From a bacterium (lineage in GTDB: Bacteria > Sysuimicrobiota > Sysuimicrobiia > Sysuimicrobiales > Segetimicrobiaceae), in contig DATGHU010000013.1 of NCBI GenBank assembly GCA_035307765.1, forward strand, positions 30,166-94,165: a stretch of 64,000 nucleotides of DNA, read 5' to 3'. A program made the position numbers and the translations under genes. The notes under the pieces were generated by a model. That model was not told the DNA's origin. It worked only from the letters and a program-made list of their open reading frames with translations, and did no database searches. This document shows positions 27,009 to 35,325 of the stretch, one piece after another. The number at the start of each line of letters is the position of its first letter. Positions within the stretch are counted from its first letter, which is position 1.

Positions 27009-27038
27009 TTGACAGGTTGACGGTCTCTTTGCTATAAC
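27009..27038 (+). promoter_or_regulatory. Sigma-70-type promoter before amino-acid permease
   Basis: TTGACA (27009-27014) and TATAAC (27033-27038) are separated by 18 bases, one of the best -35/-10 matches in the window. Transcription would start near 27045 and give a ~118-base leader before the permease ATG. Confidence 0.7.
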
Positions 27039-27071
27039 CAAACCCAGCACCTCGATGTGCGTGAGGCCTCG

Positions 27072-27107
27072 ACGCCAATCCGGTCTTCCGGATTGGCGTT
27101 GTGTTTC
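27072..27107 (+). terminator. Attenuator-like hairpin in permease leader
   Basis: A perfect 12-bp stem (ACGCCAATCCGG, loop TCTT, and the complement, to 27099) is followed by TTGTGTTT. It lies between the promoter and the permease ATG. An upstream GCAC-CTCGAT-GTGC mini-hairpin and a GAGGCCTC palindrome could compete with it. This suggests premature termination control, or the end of a ~60-base small RNA. Confidence 0.55.
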
Positions 27108-27161
27108 GGCCGCGACCGTGACGCCGCGGACCACCCCCAAGCGGAGAGGGATGGATCGCGC

Positions 27162-28697
27162 ATGTCGACATCAACGGGTTTTCGAAAGAGCCTCACGCTC
27201 ACGGGCGTGACGGTGAACGCGATGGCGCTCATCGCCCCCGGCGCCTTCTTGTGGATCACCTACCAGCTCCAGGCGGCTCAGGTCGATGCCGCCGGCACGT
27301 CCACGGCCTTGGACATCTGGCCGGGGCTCGCCCTGGCGCTCGTCATCGCTTTTCTCACGGCCATTTCCTACGCGATGCTGAGCGAGCGCTACCCGGATGC
27401 TGGGACCGGGTCGTCGTATTACTTCGCGGAAAAAGCGTTTCTCGACAAAGAGGAACACGAGTTCCACCGCTGGGCGCGGGTGGCGAAGTTCATTGTCGGG
27501 TGGATCTCCCACCTTTACTACTGGGTCTACCCGGGGGTGATGGTGGCGATGATGGCCACCATGATCGTCTACCTCGCCGGCCTGTTCAATCTCGCCGCTC
27601 CCCCGCTGGCGCAGGTCGCGATCGCCGTCGTGTTCTCGTTCCTGACCGGCTACGTAGCTTACCGCGGGATCAGCGGGTCGACCCTCGTCAGCCTGTTCAT
27701 CAACGCCATCCAGATCGCCGCCCTGGTCGTGATCTCCGTCCTCGCCTTGAGTTACCGGTTCGGCAACCCCCACCACGTCGTGTTTCTGCACCCCACGCTG
27801 GCGAGCGTGCTCCTGCCGCACCGGTGGAGCCACGTGCTCTTTCAATCCACGATCGCCATTCTGCTGCTGGTGGGATTTGAGTCGGCCACCGCGTTCACGG
27901 CGGAGGCCCTCCACCCCAGCTTCGTCAGCCGGGGGGTGATCCTCTCCCTGATCCTGCAGGGGCTCGTCTGCTATCTCTTCGAGTACTTTGCGGCGGGCGC
28001 CTGGATCAACACGGCGTACACGGTCAAAGACGCCAGCGGGAAGCTCGTCGCCGGGTTCGCGGCCGCCGGTGCGTCCCAGGCGCCGATCGGGGACATGGTC
28101 CGGGTTCTCGGCGACACGCTGCTCGGCGGGATCGGCTTTTTCCTCCTCCTCATCGTCGCGGTCACGGTCGCGATCGCGGTGTTCGGCACCACGCTCGCCT
28201 GCATGAACACCGGGGTGCGGCTCAGCTATGCGATGGGGAGGGATGAGGAGATCCCCGCCATCCTCGGCCTGCTGCACGGGCGGTTCGCCACGCCGCACTT
28301 CGGGGTGCTGCTGATGGCCGCCGTATCCGCGGTGATCGGGGGGTTCGGCGTCCTCTCGGTGACGAATCTCACGGCCATGACCTTCCTCTCGAACATCGGG
28401 ACGTTCCTCCTCTACGGGCTCACGAACGTCGTGGCGTTGGTTGCCTTCCGCCGGGACCCCGGGGCTCGCACCACCACCCACATCCTGATCCCGGCCCTTG
28501 GGATCCTCGCCAACGCGGCCATGCTTTTGGCCGTCCTCTACCTCGGGGTGCTGGGGGGCGGGGACACGCGGGTCGCGGCGCTGATCTCGATCGTGGCCAC
28601 CGCTGGGTGGTGCCTCTTGGGGGTGGCGTACTTCATCGCCAACACTCGGGCGCGCGGCAGCCGGACCTGGGCACAGCGGCCGGTCGATCCCGCGTAG
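27162..28697 (+). CDS. APC-superfamily amino-acid permease
   Basis: 511-residue inner-membrane transporter with about twelve helices. The N-terminal family motif appears as TLTGVTVNAMALIAPGAF, and LLVGFESATAFTAEALHP is the usual helix-6 region. It probably moves an amino acid or amine by proton or sodium symport or by exchange; specificity is not evident. The ATG is chosen because hydrophobic family sequence begins ten residues later; the G-rich site GCGGAGAGGG is rather far (about 11 bases). Expression may be controlled by the attenuator-like leader just upstream. It is followed by the ABC permease genes after ~115 bases and is not obviously in their operon. Confidence 0.9.
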   Translation: MSTSTGFRKSLTLTGVTVNAMALIAPGAFLWITYQLQAAQVDAAGTSTALDIWPGLALALVIAFLTAISYAMLSERYPDAGTGSSYYFAEKAFLDKEEHEFHRWARVAKFIVGWISHLYYWVYPGVMVAMMATMIVYLAGLFNLAAPPLAQVAIAVVFSFLTGYVAYRGISGSTLVSLFINAIQIAALVVISVLALSYRFGNPHHVVFLHPTLASVLLPHRWSHVLFQSTIAILLLVGFESATAFTAEALHPSFVSRGVILSLILQGLVCYLFEYFAAGAWINTAYTVKDASGKLVAGFAAAGASQAPIGDMVRVLGDTLLGGIGFFLLLIVAVTVAIAVFGTTLACMNTGVRLSYAMGRDEEIPAILGLLHGRFATPHFGVLLMAAVSAVIGGFGVLSVTNLTAMTFLSNIGTFLLYGLTNVVALVAFRRDPGARTTTHILIPALGILANAAMLLAVLYLGVLGGGDTRVAALISIVATAGWCLLGVAYFIANTRARGSRTWAQRPVDPA

Positions 28698-28812
28698 CGG
28701 GCCCCCGGGCATCGCCCCGCCCAGCGAACCTGCGGATCCTCGGAGACGGGCGTCGCAGGACCGCCCGTTCCCGGTGCGAGGACTTTCGCCCCCCTCCCCG
28801 GAAGAATCCCGT

Positions 28813-29757
28813 GTGGCCCAGGTCGACCTCGCCGCACCCAGGGCCGGCACGGTGCCCGCGATTGGCCCTTCAGCCCCGCCCCTTCGGCGGCGCCGTGAGA
28901 TCCTCACCGCCTACCTCCTCCTCGCCCCGGCCCTCGTGTTGGTTCTGGGCTTCCTGGCCTATCCAATCGGCTGGGAGGTGTGGGCCAGCCTGACCGACCG
29001 CTCGGTGGAGCGACTCTCTACCAACTACGTCGGGCTCTACAACTACGTGCTGTTCCTCAATGATCCGGATTTCTGGACCGCCGCCCGCAACACGCTCGGC
29101 TACCTGGTCCTGACGGGCACGCTCAAACTGGCGGTGGGACTCGTCGTCGCGCTGTCGCTGGGCCGGACCCGCCGCGGCCGGTCGGTCGCCCTCCTGGCCG
29201 CGTTCCTCCCTTGGACGTATCCCGCCGGGGCCGCCATGATCGGCTGGTCTCGGTTCTTGAGCCCCCCGGTGCACACCGCGTACAGCATCCCAATGGGAAA
29301 CCTTGCCGCGGCGTTCGACAGATCGCTGGGTACCGGAACCTGGGGGTTCCTCACGCTGGTCGTCTTCAACATCTGGCGCGGGGGGTCGTTCACCGGCATC
29401 TTCCTGCTCGCGGCGCTGAAGGGCATCCCCCAGGAACTGTTCGATTACGCCGCGCTCGAGGTACGCGACGCGTGGTCGCACTTCCGTCAGGTGACGCTTC
29501 CCCTGCTGCGGCCGTTCCTTGCGCTGGCGGCGTTCCTCTCCCTTACCACCGCCGTCACCGACCTCGGAAACGCGTGGCTCCAAACGGGCGGGCGCGACGT
29601 GTACCCGATCATCTGGACCCATTCGTTCCAGTACGCGCTCCTCGCCGGGCAATGGGGAAAGGCCTCTGCCCTCTCGCTGATCCTGGTCCCGCTCCTCGCC
29701 GTGTTCCTCTTCGCCTGTTACCGTCTCTTCGAGCCCCTCGAGGACGCCCGGGCATGA
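28813..29757 (+). CDS. ABC transporter permease, MalF type (tandem copy 1)
   Basis: 314-residue inner-membrane subunit of a carbohydrate-type (CUT1) ABC importer with six helices. The EAA loop that docks the ATPase is DYAALEVRDAWSHF...LPLL; its usually invariant Gly is replaced by Val, which also occurs in tandem copy 2. The GTG start follows GGAAGAA; an upstream in-frame GTG adds 13 residues. It overlaps its MalG-type partner by four bases. No binding protein or ATPase gene is adjacent, so both must come from elsewhere. It resembles the next MalF gene along its whole length. Confidence 0.9.
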   Translation: MAQVDLAAPRAGTVPAIGPSAPPLRRRREILTAYLLLAPALVLVLGFLAYPIGWEVWASLTDRSVERLSTNYVGLYNYVLFLNDPDFWTAARNTLGYLVLTGTLKLAVGLVVALSLGRTRRGRSVALLAAFLPWTYPAGAAMIGWSRFLSPPVHTAYSIPMGNLAAAFDRSLGTGTWGFLTLVVFNIWRGGSFTGIFLLAALKGIPQELFDYAALEVRDAWSHFRQVTLPLLRPFLALAAFLSLTTAVTDLGNAWLQTGGRDVYPIIWTHSFQYALLAGQWGKASALSLILVPLLAVFLFACYRLFEPLEDARA

Positions 29758-30611
29758 CCACCCCACGGCGGGGGCGCGCACGGTGGATTGTGCCGGCGAT
29801 CATCGGCCTGGGAAGCCTCTTCCCCATCTACATGATCGGGGTGGAATCCCTGAAATCCGTCCGCGAGGACGTCACCGGCAATCCTCTGATTGTGCTTCAG
29901 CCAACGCTGAAGTGGTACCTCGGCCTCTTCGATCCGGTGACGTGGCTGCGGGGTGAGGTCGCCGTACGTCGGATCCCGTTCCTGGTCTGGCTGGGAAACA
30001 CCGCGATCGTCACCGCGACCGCCCTCGCCGTCACGCTCGTCACCAGCGTGATGGCCGCGTACGCCCTGGGTCGGCTCCGCCCTCCCGGCTGGCGTGTCTG
30101 GCGGCGCGTCCTGTTCGCCACTTACCTGATCCCGCAGACGCTCTTGTTCCTTCCGATCTACAATCTCGTCTTCCGGCTCCACCTGGATGATCACGTGATG
30201 GCCCTGGTCCTGGTGTACCCGGTGCTGGCGGTGCCATTTTGCGTCTGGCTGTTGTCCGCGTATTACCAGCGGCTGGCGCCCGAGGTCGAGGAGTCCGCGT
30301 ACATCGAGGGGGCCAGCCGGTTGACCGCGTTTCTCAGGATCATCCTCCCGATGAGCTGGCCCGCGGTGGTCGCCGCGGGGATTTTCGCCTTGGGAGTGAT
30401 CACCAGCGACTCGATCTTCGCGTCGCTCTTTCTGCCAAATCAGTTCCATCAAACCCTCGCCGCCGGCCTGGGGGCGATGGGCCCGAGCATGGATAACCTC
30501 TCGGTGATCGCCGCGGTGAACCTCGCGGCGTTGTCCGTGATGCCCCTCGCCGCCGCGTTTGCCGGAGTGTACATCCGTGGGCTGACCGCCGCCATGGTCG
30601 AAGGGGCCTAA
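29754..30611 (+). CDS. ABC transporter permease, MalG type (tandem copy 1)
   Basis: 285 residues with six predicted helices, partner of the preceding MalF-type subunit (ATGA overlap). The EAA loop is normal here: ESAYIEGASRLTAFLRIILP, with its Gly. Typical MalG stretches are PIYMIGVESLK near the N-terminus and YLIPQTLLFLPIY. Together the pair forms the membrane channel of a sugar, polyol or related importer. The substrate cannot be told from permeases. Confidence 0.9.
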   Translation: MTTPRRGRARWIVPAIIGLGSLFPIYMIGVESLKSVREDVTGNPLIVLQPTLKWYLGLFDPVTWLRGEVAVRRIPFLVWLGNTAIVTATALAVTLVTSVMAAYALGRLRPPGWRVWRRVLFATYLIPQTLLFLPIYNLVFRLHLDDHVMALVLVYPVLAVPFCVWLLSAYYQRLAPEVEESAYIEGASRLTAFLRIILPMSWPAVVAAGIFALGVITSDSIFASLFLPNQFHQTLAAGLGAMGPSMDNLSVIAAVNLAALSVMPLAAAFAGVYIRGLTAAMVEGA

Positions 30612-30692
30612 CGGGACGGGCGCCCCGCCGCTGGGAACCGGGTCTGGCCGCGATGCGTAGGATCACCGGGAGTCTTCGCGAAGAGGGATGAC

Positions 30693-31634
30693 ATGGCTCA
30701 GCAGATGACGGCGCCGTTGGCGACGCACAGCGGGGGGACCTCGGGCCGGCGGGATCTGACCCGGCGGCGGCGCGAGATCCTCGGCGCCTACCTCCTGCTG
30801 GCCCCGGCGGTGCTGCTGGTGATGGGTGTACTCGCCTACCCCCTCGGCTGGGAGTTCGTCGTCAGCCTCACCAATGACTCCGTGCTTAACCTGTCGACCC
30901 GCTTCGTGGGGTTCAGCAACTACGCGGGATTCCTCTCCGACCCGGGGTTCTGGCGCGCCACGGCCAACACGCTCGCCTATCTCGTGATCACCTCCGTCCT
31001 CAAGATGGCCGTGGGCATTGCGATCGCGCTCCTATTGGCCCGGCCTTTCCCCGGGAGGCCGCTGGTGTTCATCGCGGCGTTTCTCCCGTGGGCGTACCCC
31101 GGTGGGCTGGGGGCGGTCGGCTGGTATTGGCTGATGCTCCCGCCGCTACACTCCGCATTCTCCGGGGCGATGTCGGACCTCCGGCTGTTCTTCGACAACC
31201 TGTTGGGCCTGGGCACCTGGGGGTTCATCAGCCTTGTCACCTTCAACGTCTGGCGCGGCGGCTCGTTCGTAGGCATCTTCTTGCTCGCCGCCCTCAACGG
31301 CATCCCGCAGGATCTGTTTGATTACGCCGACCTCGAGGTCAAAAACGCTTGGCGGAAGTTCTGGATGGTCATTGTGCCGCTGCTCCGGCCGTTTCTGGCC
31401 CTGGCGACGTTCCTCTCGTTCGTCGGTGCGGTCGTCGACCTGGGCAACGTCTTCGATTTGTCGGGGTTCCGGAATGTGTACCCGATCGTCTGGACCCAGG
31501 CGTTTCACCTCGCCATCATCGGGGGGGAATGGGGACAGGCGGCCGCCCTGTCGCTGATCCTGATGCCGGTGCTGGTGCTGATCCTGCTCGCCTGTTACCG
31601 CGTGTTTGAACCGCTGGAAGAGGACGCGGCGTGA
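30693..31634 (+). CDS. ABC transporter permease, MalF type (tandem copy 2)
   Basis: 313-residue paralogue of the first MalF-type gene. Shared blocks include RRRREIL, AYLLLAPA, VPLLRPFLALA-like and ACYR.FEPLE-like ends, so the two arose by duplication. The EAA loop reads DYADLEVKNAWRKF, again with Val at the Gly position. The ATG has GAAGAGGGATG before it. It lies 81 bases after copy 1 of MalG and overlaps its own MalG partner by four bases. It is probably in the same transcript as the first pair. Confidence 0.9.
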   Translation: MAQQMTAPLATHSGGTSGRRDLTRRRREILGAYLLLAPAVLLVMGVLAYPLGWEFVVSLTNDSVLNLSTRFVGFSNYAGFLSDPGFWRATANTLAYLVITSVLKMAVGIAIALLLARPFPGRPLVFIAAFLPWAYPGGLGAVGWYWLMLPPLHSAFSGAMSDLRLFFDNLLGLGTWGFISLVTFNVWRGGSFVGIFLLAALNGIPQDLFDYADLEVKNAWRKFWMVIVPLLRPFLALATFLSFVGAVVDLGNVFDLSGFRNVYPIVWTQAFHLAIIGGEWGQAAALSLILMPVLVLILLACYRVFEPLEEDAA

Positions 31635-32497
31635 ACGCGCCAAAGCGCTTCGGCCGGCTGGTCCACGGGAGCCTCCTCGTGCTCCTCGCCGTGTTCAGCG
31701 TCCTCCCGATCTACTTCGTGACGCTCGAATCGCTGAAAACGACGAAGGAGGACGTCTTCGGGAACCCCTTCTACGTCCTTCACCCCACCCTGGATTGGTA
31801 TCAGGATCTGTTCGCCCCCGTCGGCTACCTCCACTACGGCCAGATCATCCAGCCCGCGGTGCCCTTCCTGGTCTGGGCAGGAAACACCGCGATCGTGTTC
31901 AGCGTCGCCCTCGCCGTGATCCTCACCGCGAGCCTCGCCGCCGGGTATGCACTCGGCCGCATGCGGCCGCCGGGGTGGCGTTGGTGGCGGCGGGGGTTGT
32001 TGGCGACCTTCCTCATCCCGCAGACGATCCTGTTTCTTCCGCTGTACCAGATGGTGTTCCGCCTCCATCTCGACGACAATCTCATGGCGCTGGTGCTGAC
32101 CTACCCGATGCTGGCGATCCCGTTCTGTGCCTGGCTGTTCTCGATCTACTTCCAGAAGCTCAGCCCGGAGATCGAGGAATCGGCGTATATCGAGGGGGCC
32201 AACCGCTTCACGGCGTTCCTGAAGATCATCCTGCCGATGAGCCGCCCGGTGGTCATCGCAGCGGGGCTGTTTGCGCTCGGGGTGATCAGCAGCGACTTCA
32301 TGTTCGCCGGCGTCTTCCTCCCCAACGAGTGGCACCAGACCATCGCCGCCGGGATGGCGACGATGGACGTCAGCCTGGAAGACCTGACGGTGGTGTCCGG
32401 GGTGAGCCTGGGGGGCCTGCCCGTGCTCGTGATCGCCGCGCTGTTTGCCGGCTCCTACGTCCGCGGGCTGACCGCGGCGATGATCGAAGGCGCGTAG
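31631..32497 (+). CDS. ABC transporter permease, MalG type (tandem copy 2)
   Basis: 288-residue paralogue of the first MalG-type gene (shared NTAIVxxxALAV, LGRxRPPGWR, FLIPQT, RGLTAAMxEGA). Six helices; EAA loop ESAYIEGANRFTAFLKIILP is normal. It starts at GTG in a GTGA overlap with the MalF partner. It is followed 17 bases later by the racemase-like gene, suggesting that the transported compound is an acid handled by that enzyme. Confidence 0.9.
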   Translation: MNAPKRFGRLVHGSLLVLLAVFSVLPIYFVTLESLKTTKEDVFGNPFYVLHPTLDWYQDLFAPVGYLHYGQIIQPAVPFLVWAGNTAIVFSVALAVILTASLAAGYALGRMRPPGWRWWRRGLLATFLIPQTILFLPLYQMVFRLHLDDNLMALVLTYPMLAIPFCAWLFSIYFQKLSPEIEESAYIEGANRFTAFLKIILPMSRPVVIAAGLFALGVISSDFMFAGVFLPNEWHQTIAAGMATMDVSLEDLTVVSGVSLGGLPVLVIAALFAGSYVRGLTAAMIEGA

Positions 32498-32514
32498 GTC
32501 GGAGGAACGGACCC

Positions 32515-33243
32515 GTGCGGCCGCGGCCGAGGCGCATCGGGATGATCACGCCGTCCTCGAACACCGTGGTGGAGCCACTGACCACGCGGATCCTGGCCTC
32601 ATTGACGGATGCCGTAACCGTCCACTTCACGCGGGTCAGGGTGACGCACATCTCGCTCCAGGATGCGTCGCTGGAACAGTTCACGACCGACGCGATGCTG
32701 GCGGCGGCGCGGCTGCTCGCCGATGCGTCCGTGGACGTCATCGCCTGGAACGGCACCTCGGGGTCCTGGAAAGGGCTTGAGGCCGACCGCACGCTCGTCG
32801 CCGCCATCGAAGATGAGACCGGGGTGCCCGCAACGACCTCGACCCTGGATCTGCTCGAGGCCTGCCGCCGCCTCGAGGTCAGGCGGTACGGCCTGGCCAC
32901 CCCCTATCTTCGCGACGTGCACGAGGCGATTCGCCGTACCTACGCGGCGGCGGGGCTCGAAGCCGTCGCCTCGGCGCACCTCGGGATCACGGTCAATCGC
33001 GAGTTTGCCGACGTCCCTCTGCCGCGGATCGACTCGCTGCTCCGCGAGGTCGCGGTGCCGGAGGCGCACGCCGTGGCGGTGGTCTGTACCAATTTCCCCG
33101 CGGCCGCGGTGGCGGCCCGGGTCGAAGAAGCCACGGGGCGGCCGGTCATCGACACGCTCGCCGCGACGGCCTGGCGCACGCTCCGGCTCGCGGGCCTCCG
33201 CCGCCCGATTGGGGGATTCGGACAACTTCTCGCCCGCCTCTAA
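32515..33243 (+). CDS. Asp/Glu racemase superfamily enzyme, arylmalonate decarboxylase/maleate isomerase-like
   Basis: 242-residue cytoplasmic enzyme of the Asp/Glu/hydantoin racemase fold. The N-terminus RIGMITPSSNTVVEP is typical of maleate isomerases. The second catalytic Cys is present in VVCTNFPAA. The first is not: the site reads WNGTSGSW, the Gly-Thr-Ser form found in arylmalonate decarboxylase, which uses one Cys. It may therefore decarboxylate or isomerise a dicarboxylic acid rather than racemise an amino acid; this is inference from two motifs. The GTG start has a perfect GGAGG upstream. It is the last gene after the tandem permeases and probably shares their operon. Confidence 0.82.
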   Translation: MRPRPRRIGMITPSSNTVVEPLTTRILASLTDAVTVHFTRVRVTHISLQDASLEQFTTDAMLAAARLLADASVDVIAWNGTSGSWKGLEADRTLVAAIEDETGVPATTSTLDLLEACRRLEVRRYGLATPYLRDVHEAIRRTYAAAGLEAVASAHLGITVNREFADVPLPRIDSLLREVAVPEAHAVAVVCTNFPAAAVAARVEEATGRPVIDTLAATAWRTLRLAGLRRPIGGFGQLLARL

Positions 33244-33276
33244 GGCCCGCCGGACGGCAGGTCGGCCCTCGGCGGT

Positions 33277-34107
33277 CTACCCGCCGATCTGTCGGGTCAG
33301 CTCCTGGATCATCTGCGCGGCGAGCGGCAGGAGCCTCGCGGGGACGCCGCTGTCTCGGGCGAAGTCGAGGGCGAGGCCGGTGTCCTTGACCAGGATGTCC
33401 AACGTCGCCTTCCCGGTCTGGTCGCTCTCGATCCAGGTCCGAGCCGTCGACCAGTGCTCGACGACCCAGGTGGTGCCCGTGCAGGTCTTGAGCACCTCCC
33501 AAAGCCGCTCGATCGGCACCCCCGTGGTCTCGGCCATCGCCGCGACCTCGCGCGCCGCGAGAAAGCTCACCGTCAGCAACACCTGATTCGCCATCTTGAC
33601 CGCGGTGCCGGCGCCGACGTCGCCGACGTGCTCGATCTGTGAGCCCATCGCCTCAAGTACCGGCAGCGCCGGCGCCAGGTCCTTGGGGGCCGCGCCGACG
33701 ATGATCGTCAGCGTCCCGTCCTCCGCCCGGGCCCGACCGCCGCTGACCGGAGCGTCAAGGAACGGGAACTCGCGTTCCCGCGCGGCGGTTCCGAGCCGAC
33801 GCATCGGCCCGACGCCGATGGTGCTCATGACGATGACGGTGGCCCCCGGCTTCGCCTGCGCCAGGACCCCGTCCTCCCCGAGCACCACCTGCTCGGCTTG
33901 GGCGGGCGTGCGCACCATGACCACGACCGCGTCCGCCAGGCGTGCCGCCTCGGCCGCGGTCGTGGCGGCGTGACCCCCGGCCTGGGCCAGCGCGCGGCAG
34001 GGATCTCCACGCAGGTCGAACCCGACGGCTTCAAACCCGCGGCGGACGAGGTTCTTGGCCATGGGGAGGCCCATCTCCCCCAGCCCGATCATTCCCACTC
34101 GCTTCAT
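33277..34107 (-). CDS. Beta-hydroxyacid dehydrogenase (3-hydroxyisobutyrate dehydrogenase family)
   Basis: 276-residue NAD(P)-dependent dehydrogenase. The Rossmann motif is GMIGLGEMGLPMAKNL at the N-terminus. The substrate loop is DAPVSGG and the catalytic Lys lies in GTAVKMANQ. Relatives act on 3-hydroxyisobutyrate, tartronate semialdehyde (GarR) or related hydroxy acids. It is the last gene of the binding protein-permease-amidohydrolase operon and overlaps the amidohydrolase stop (ATGA), so it probably oxidises or reduces an acid made from the imported compound. Confidence 0.9.
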   Translation of the reverse strand: MKRVGMIGLGEMGLPMAKNLVRRGFEAVGFDLRGDPCRALAQAGGHAATTAAEAARLADAVVVMVRTPAQAEQVVLGEDGVLAQAKPGATVIVMSTIGVGPMRRLGTAAREREFPFLDAPVSGGRARAEDGTLTIIVGAAPKDLAPALPVLEAMGSQIEHVGDVGAGTAVKMANQVLLTVSFLAAREVAAMAETTGVPIERLWEVLKTCTGTTWVVEHWSTARTWIESDQTGKATLDILVKDTGLALDFARDSGVPARLLPLAAQMIQELTRQIGG

Positions 34108-35315
34108 TGGCGCTCTCCCCGCTGGTGCATGTAGACGACGCGCCCGCGGCTCAGGACGAGCCGCACCCGGGCCATCGCCCCGATCTCGCTGAGCGGATCT
34201 CCCTCCACGCCGATCACATCGGCGACCTTCCCCGGGGCCAGCACCCCCAGCGTCTCACCAAGCCCGAGCGCCGTGGCCGGCCACACCGTGGCCGCGCGGA
34301 TTGCGCGGATCGGACTTTCGCCAAGCGAAACCACCCAGGCGAGCTCATCGGCCAAACATCCGTGCACGGCGTCCGTTCCCAAGACGTACCGGAGCCCCCG
34401 AGCGATGACCCGGCGGGCGGTGGCGCAGGCCGCCTCGCCGAGGGCACGCAGCCGGGCGAGCTCGGCGGGGTCCGTGCCGAACGCGTGCCCGTGGGGACCG
34501 CAGAGCACGCCGAGGGTCAGCGTCAGCAGGACGTCGTGGCGGCCGATCAGATCCAGATCGTCCTCCGTGAGGAACCACCCGTGCTCGATGACGTCGAGGC
34601 CCCCGCCCAGCGCGGCGGCAACGCCCGCTCCTCCCACCAGGTGGGCGGCAACCGGCCGGCCGGCGGCGTGCGCCGGCCGCACCGCCGCCGCCACCTCAGC
34701 CTCGCCATAGTAGCAGGTGGTCGGCTCAACGGCCGGATCGCCCGCGCCGTCCGACACGAAGAGTTTCACGAAGTCCACCCCCTCCGCGATGTTCGACGCG
34801 GCCGCCCGGGCGATCTCGGCGGGATCGTCGGTGAAGACCGAGGCCACCGCCCCGCCCCGACTGCGGGGCGATCGAATCGCTCGCCCGGCCGCCCGCAGGC
34901 GCGGGGCGACGATGCGCCCATCCTCAGCTTCCCGGCGCAGCACGAGATCCACGCCGTGCCGATCCCCGCACAGCCGAAGGGTCGTCACCCCCGCGCGGAG
35001 ATCCTCTTGGATCCGGGCGATCCCCGCGGCCAAGGACTCGGCCGGGGGAACCTGGACCTGAGCTCCCAAATCGCCCCACCGGGTATCGATGCCGACGTGG
35101 GAGTGAAAATCGATCAGGCCGGGCAGGAGTGTGCATCCGGGCAGCGAGAGCGTGACGTCGGGCGAGCGGGTCGATCCCCGAAGTTGGCCGGCGGCAGGCG
35201 GCGGTAGGCTCCCACCGATCCCGGCGATGCGCTCGCCCTCGACCACCAGCCTCCCGGGACGGCGTGGGTCCTCTCCCACGCCGTCGATCATCTGGTCCGC
35301 CTCGATCCGGATCAC
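34104..35315 (-). CDS. Metal-dependent amidohydrolase
   Basis: 403-residue amidohydrolase-superfamily enzyme of the imidazolonepropionase/prolidase-like group. Metal ligands appear in the HxH motif DFHSH, in VKLFVSDG (possible bridging Lys), AAHLVG, VIEHGW and the Asp of LGTDAVHG. It should hydrolyse a cyclic amide, lactam or dipeptide-like C-N bond. The GTG start is 10 bases after the MalG stop with only a weak Shine-Dalgarno, so it may rely on coupling. Position between ABC permeases and a hydroxyacid dehydrogenase suggests that the operon imports and breaks down one compound. Confidence 0.88.
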   Translation of the reverse strand: MIRIEADQMIDGVGEDPRRPGRLVVEGERIAGIGGSLPPPAAGQLRGSTRSPDVTLSLPGCTLLPGLIDFHSHVGIDTRWGDLGAQVQVPPAESLAAGIARIQEDLRAGVTTLRLCGDRHGVDLVLRREAEDGRIVAPRLRAAGRAIRSPRSRGGAVASVFTDDPAEIARAAASNIAEGVDFVKLFVSDGAGDPAVEPTTCYYGEAEVAAAVRPAHAAGRPVAAHLVGGAGVAAALGGGLDVIEHGWFLTEDDLDLIGRHDVLLTLTLGVLCGPHGHAFGTDPAELARLRALGEAACATARRVIARGLRYVLGTDAVHGCLADELAWVVSLGESPIRAIRAATVWPATALGLGETLGVLAPGKVADVIGVEGDPLSEIGAMARVRLVLSRGRVVYMHQRGERQ

Positions 35316-35325
35316 CGGGAGCCGA

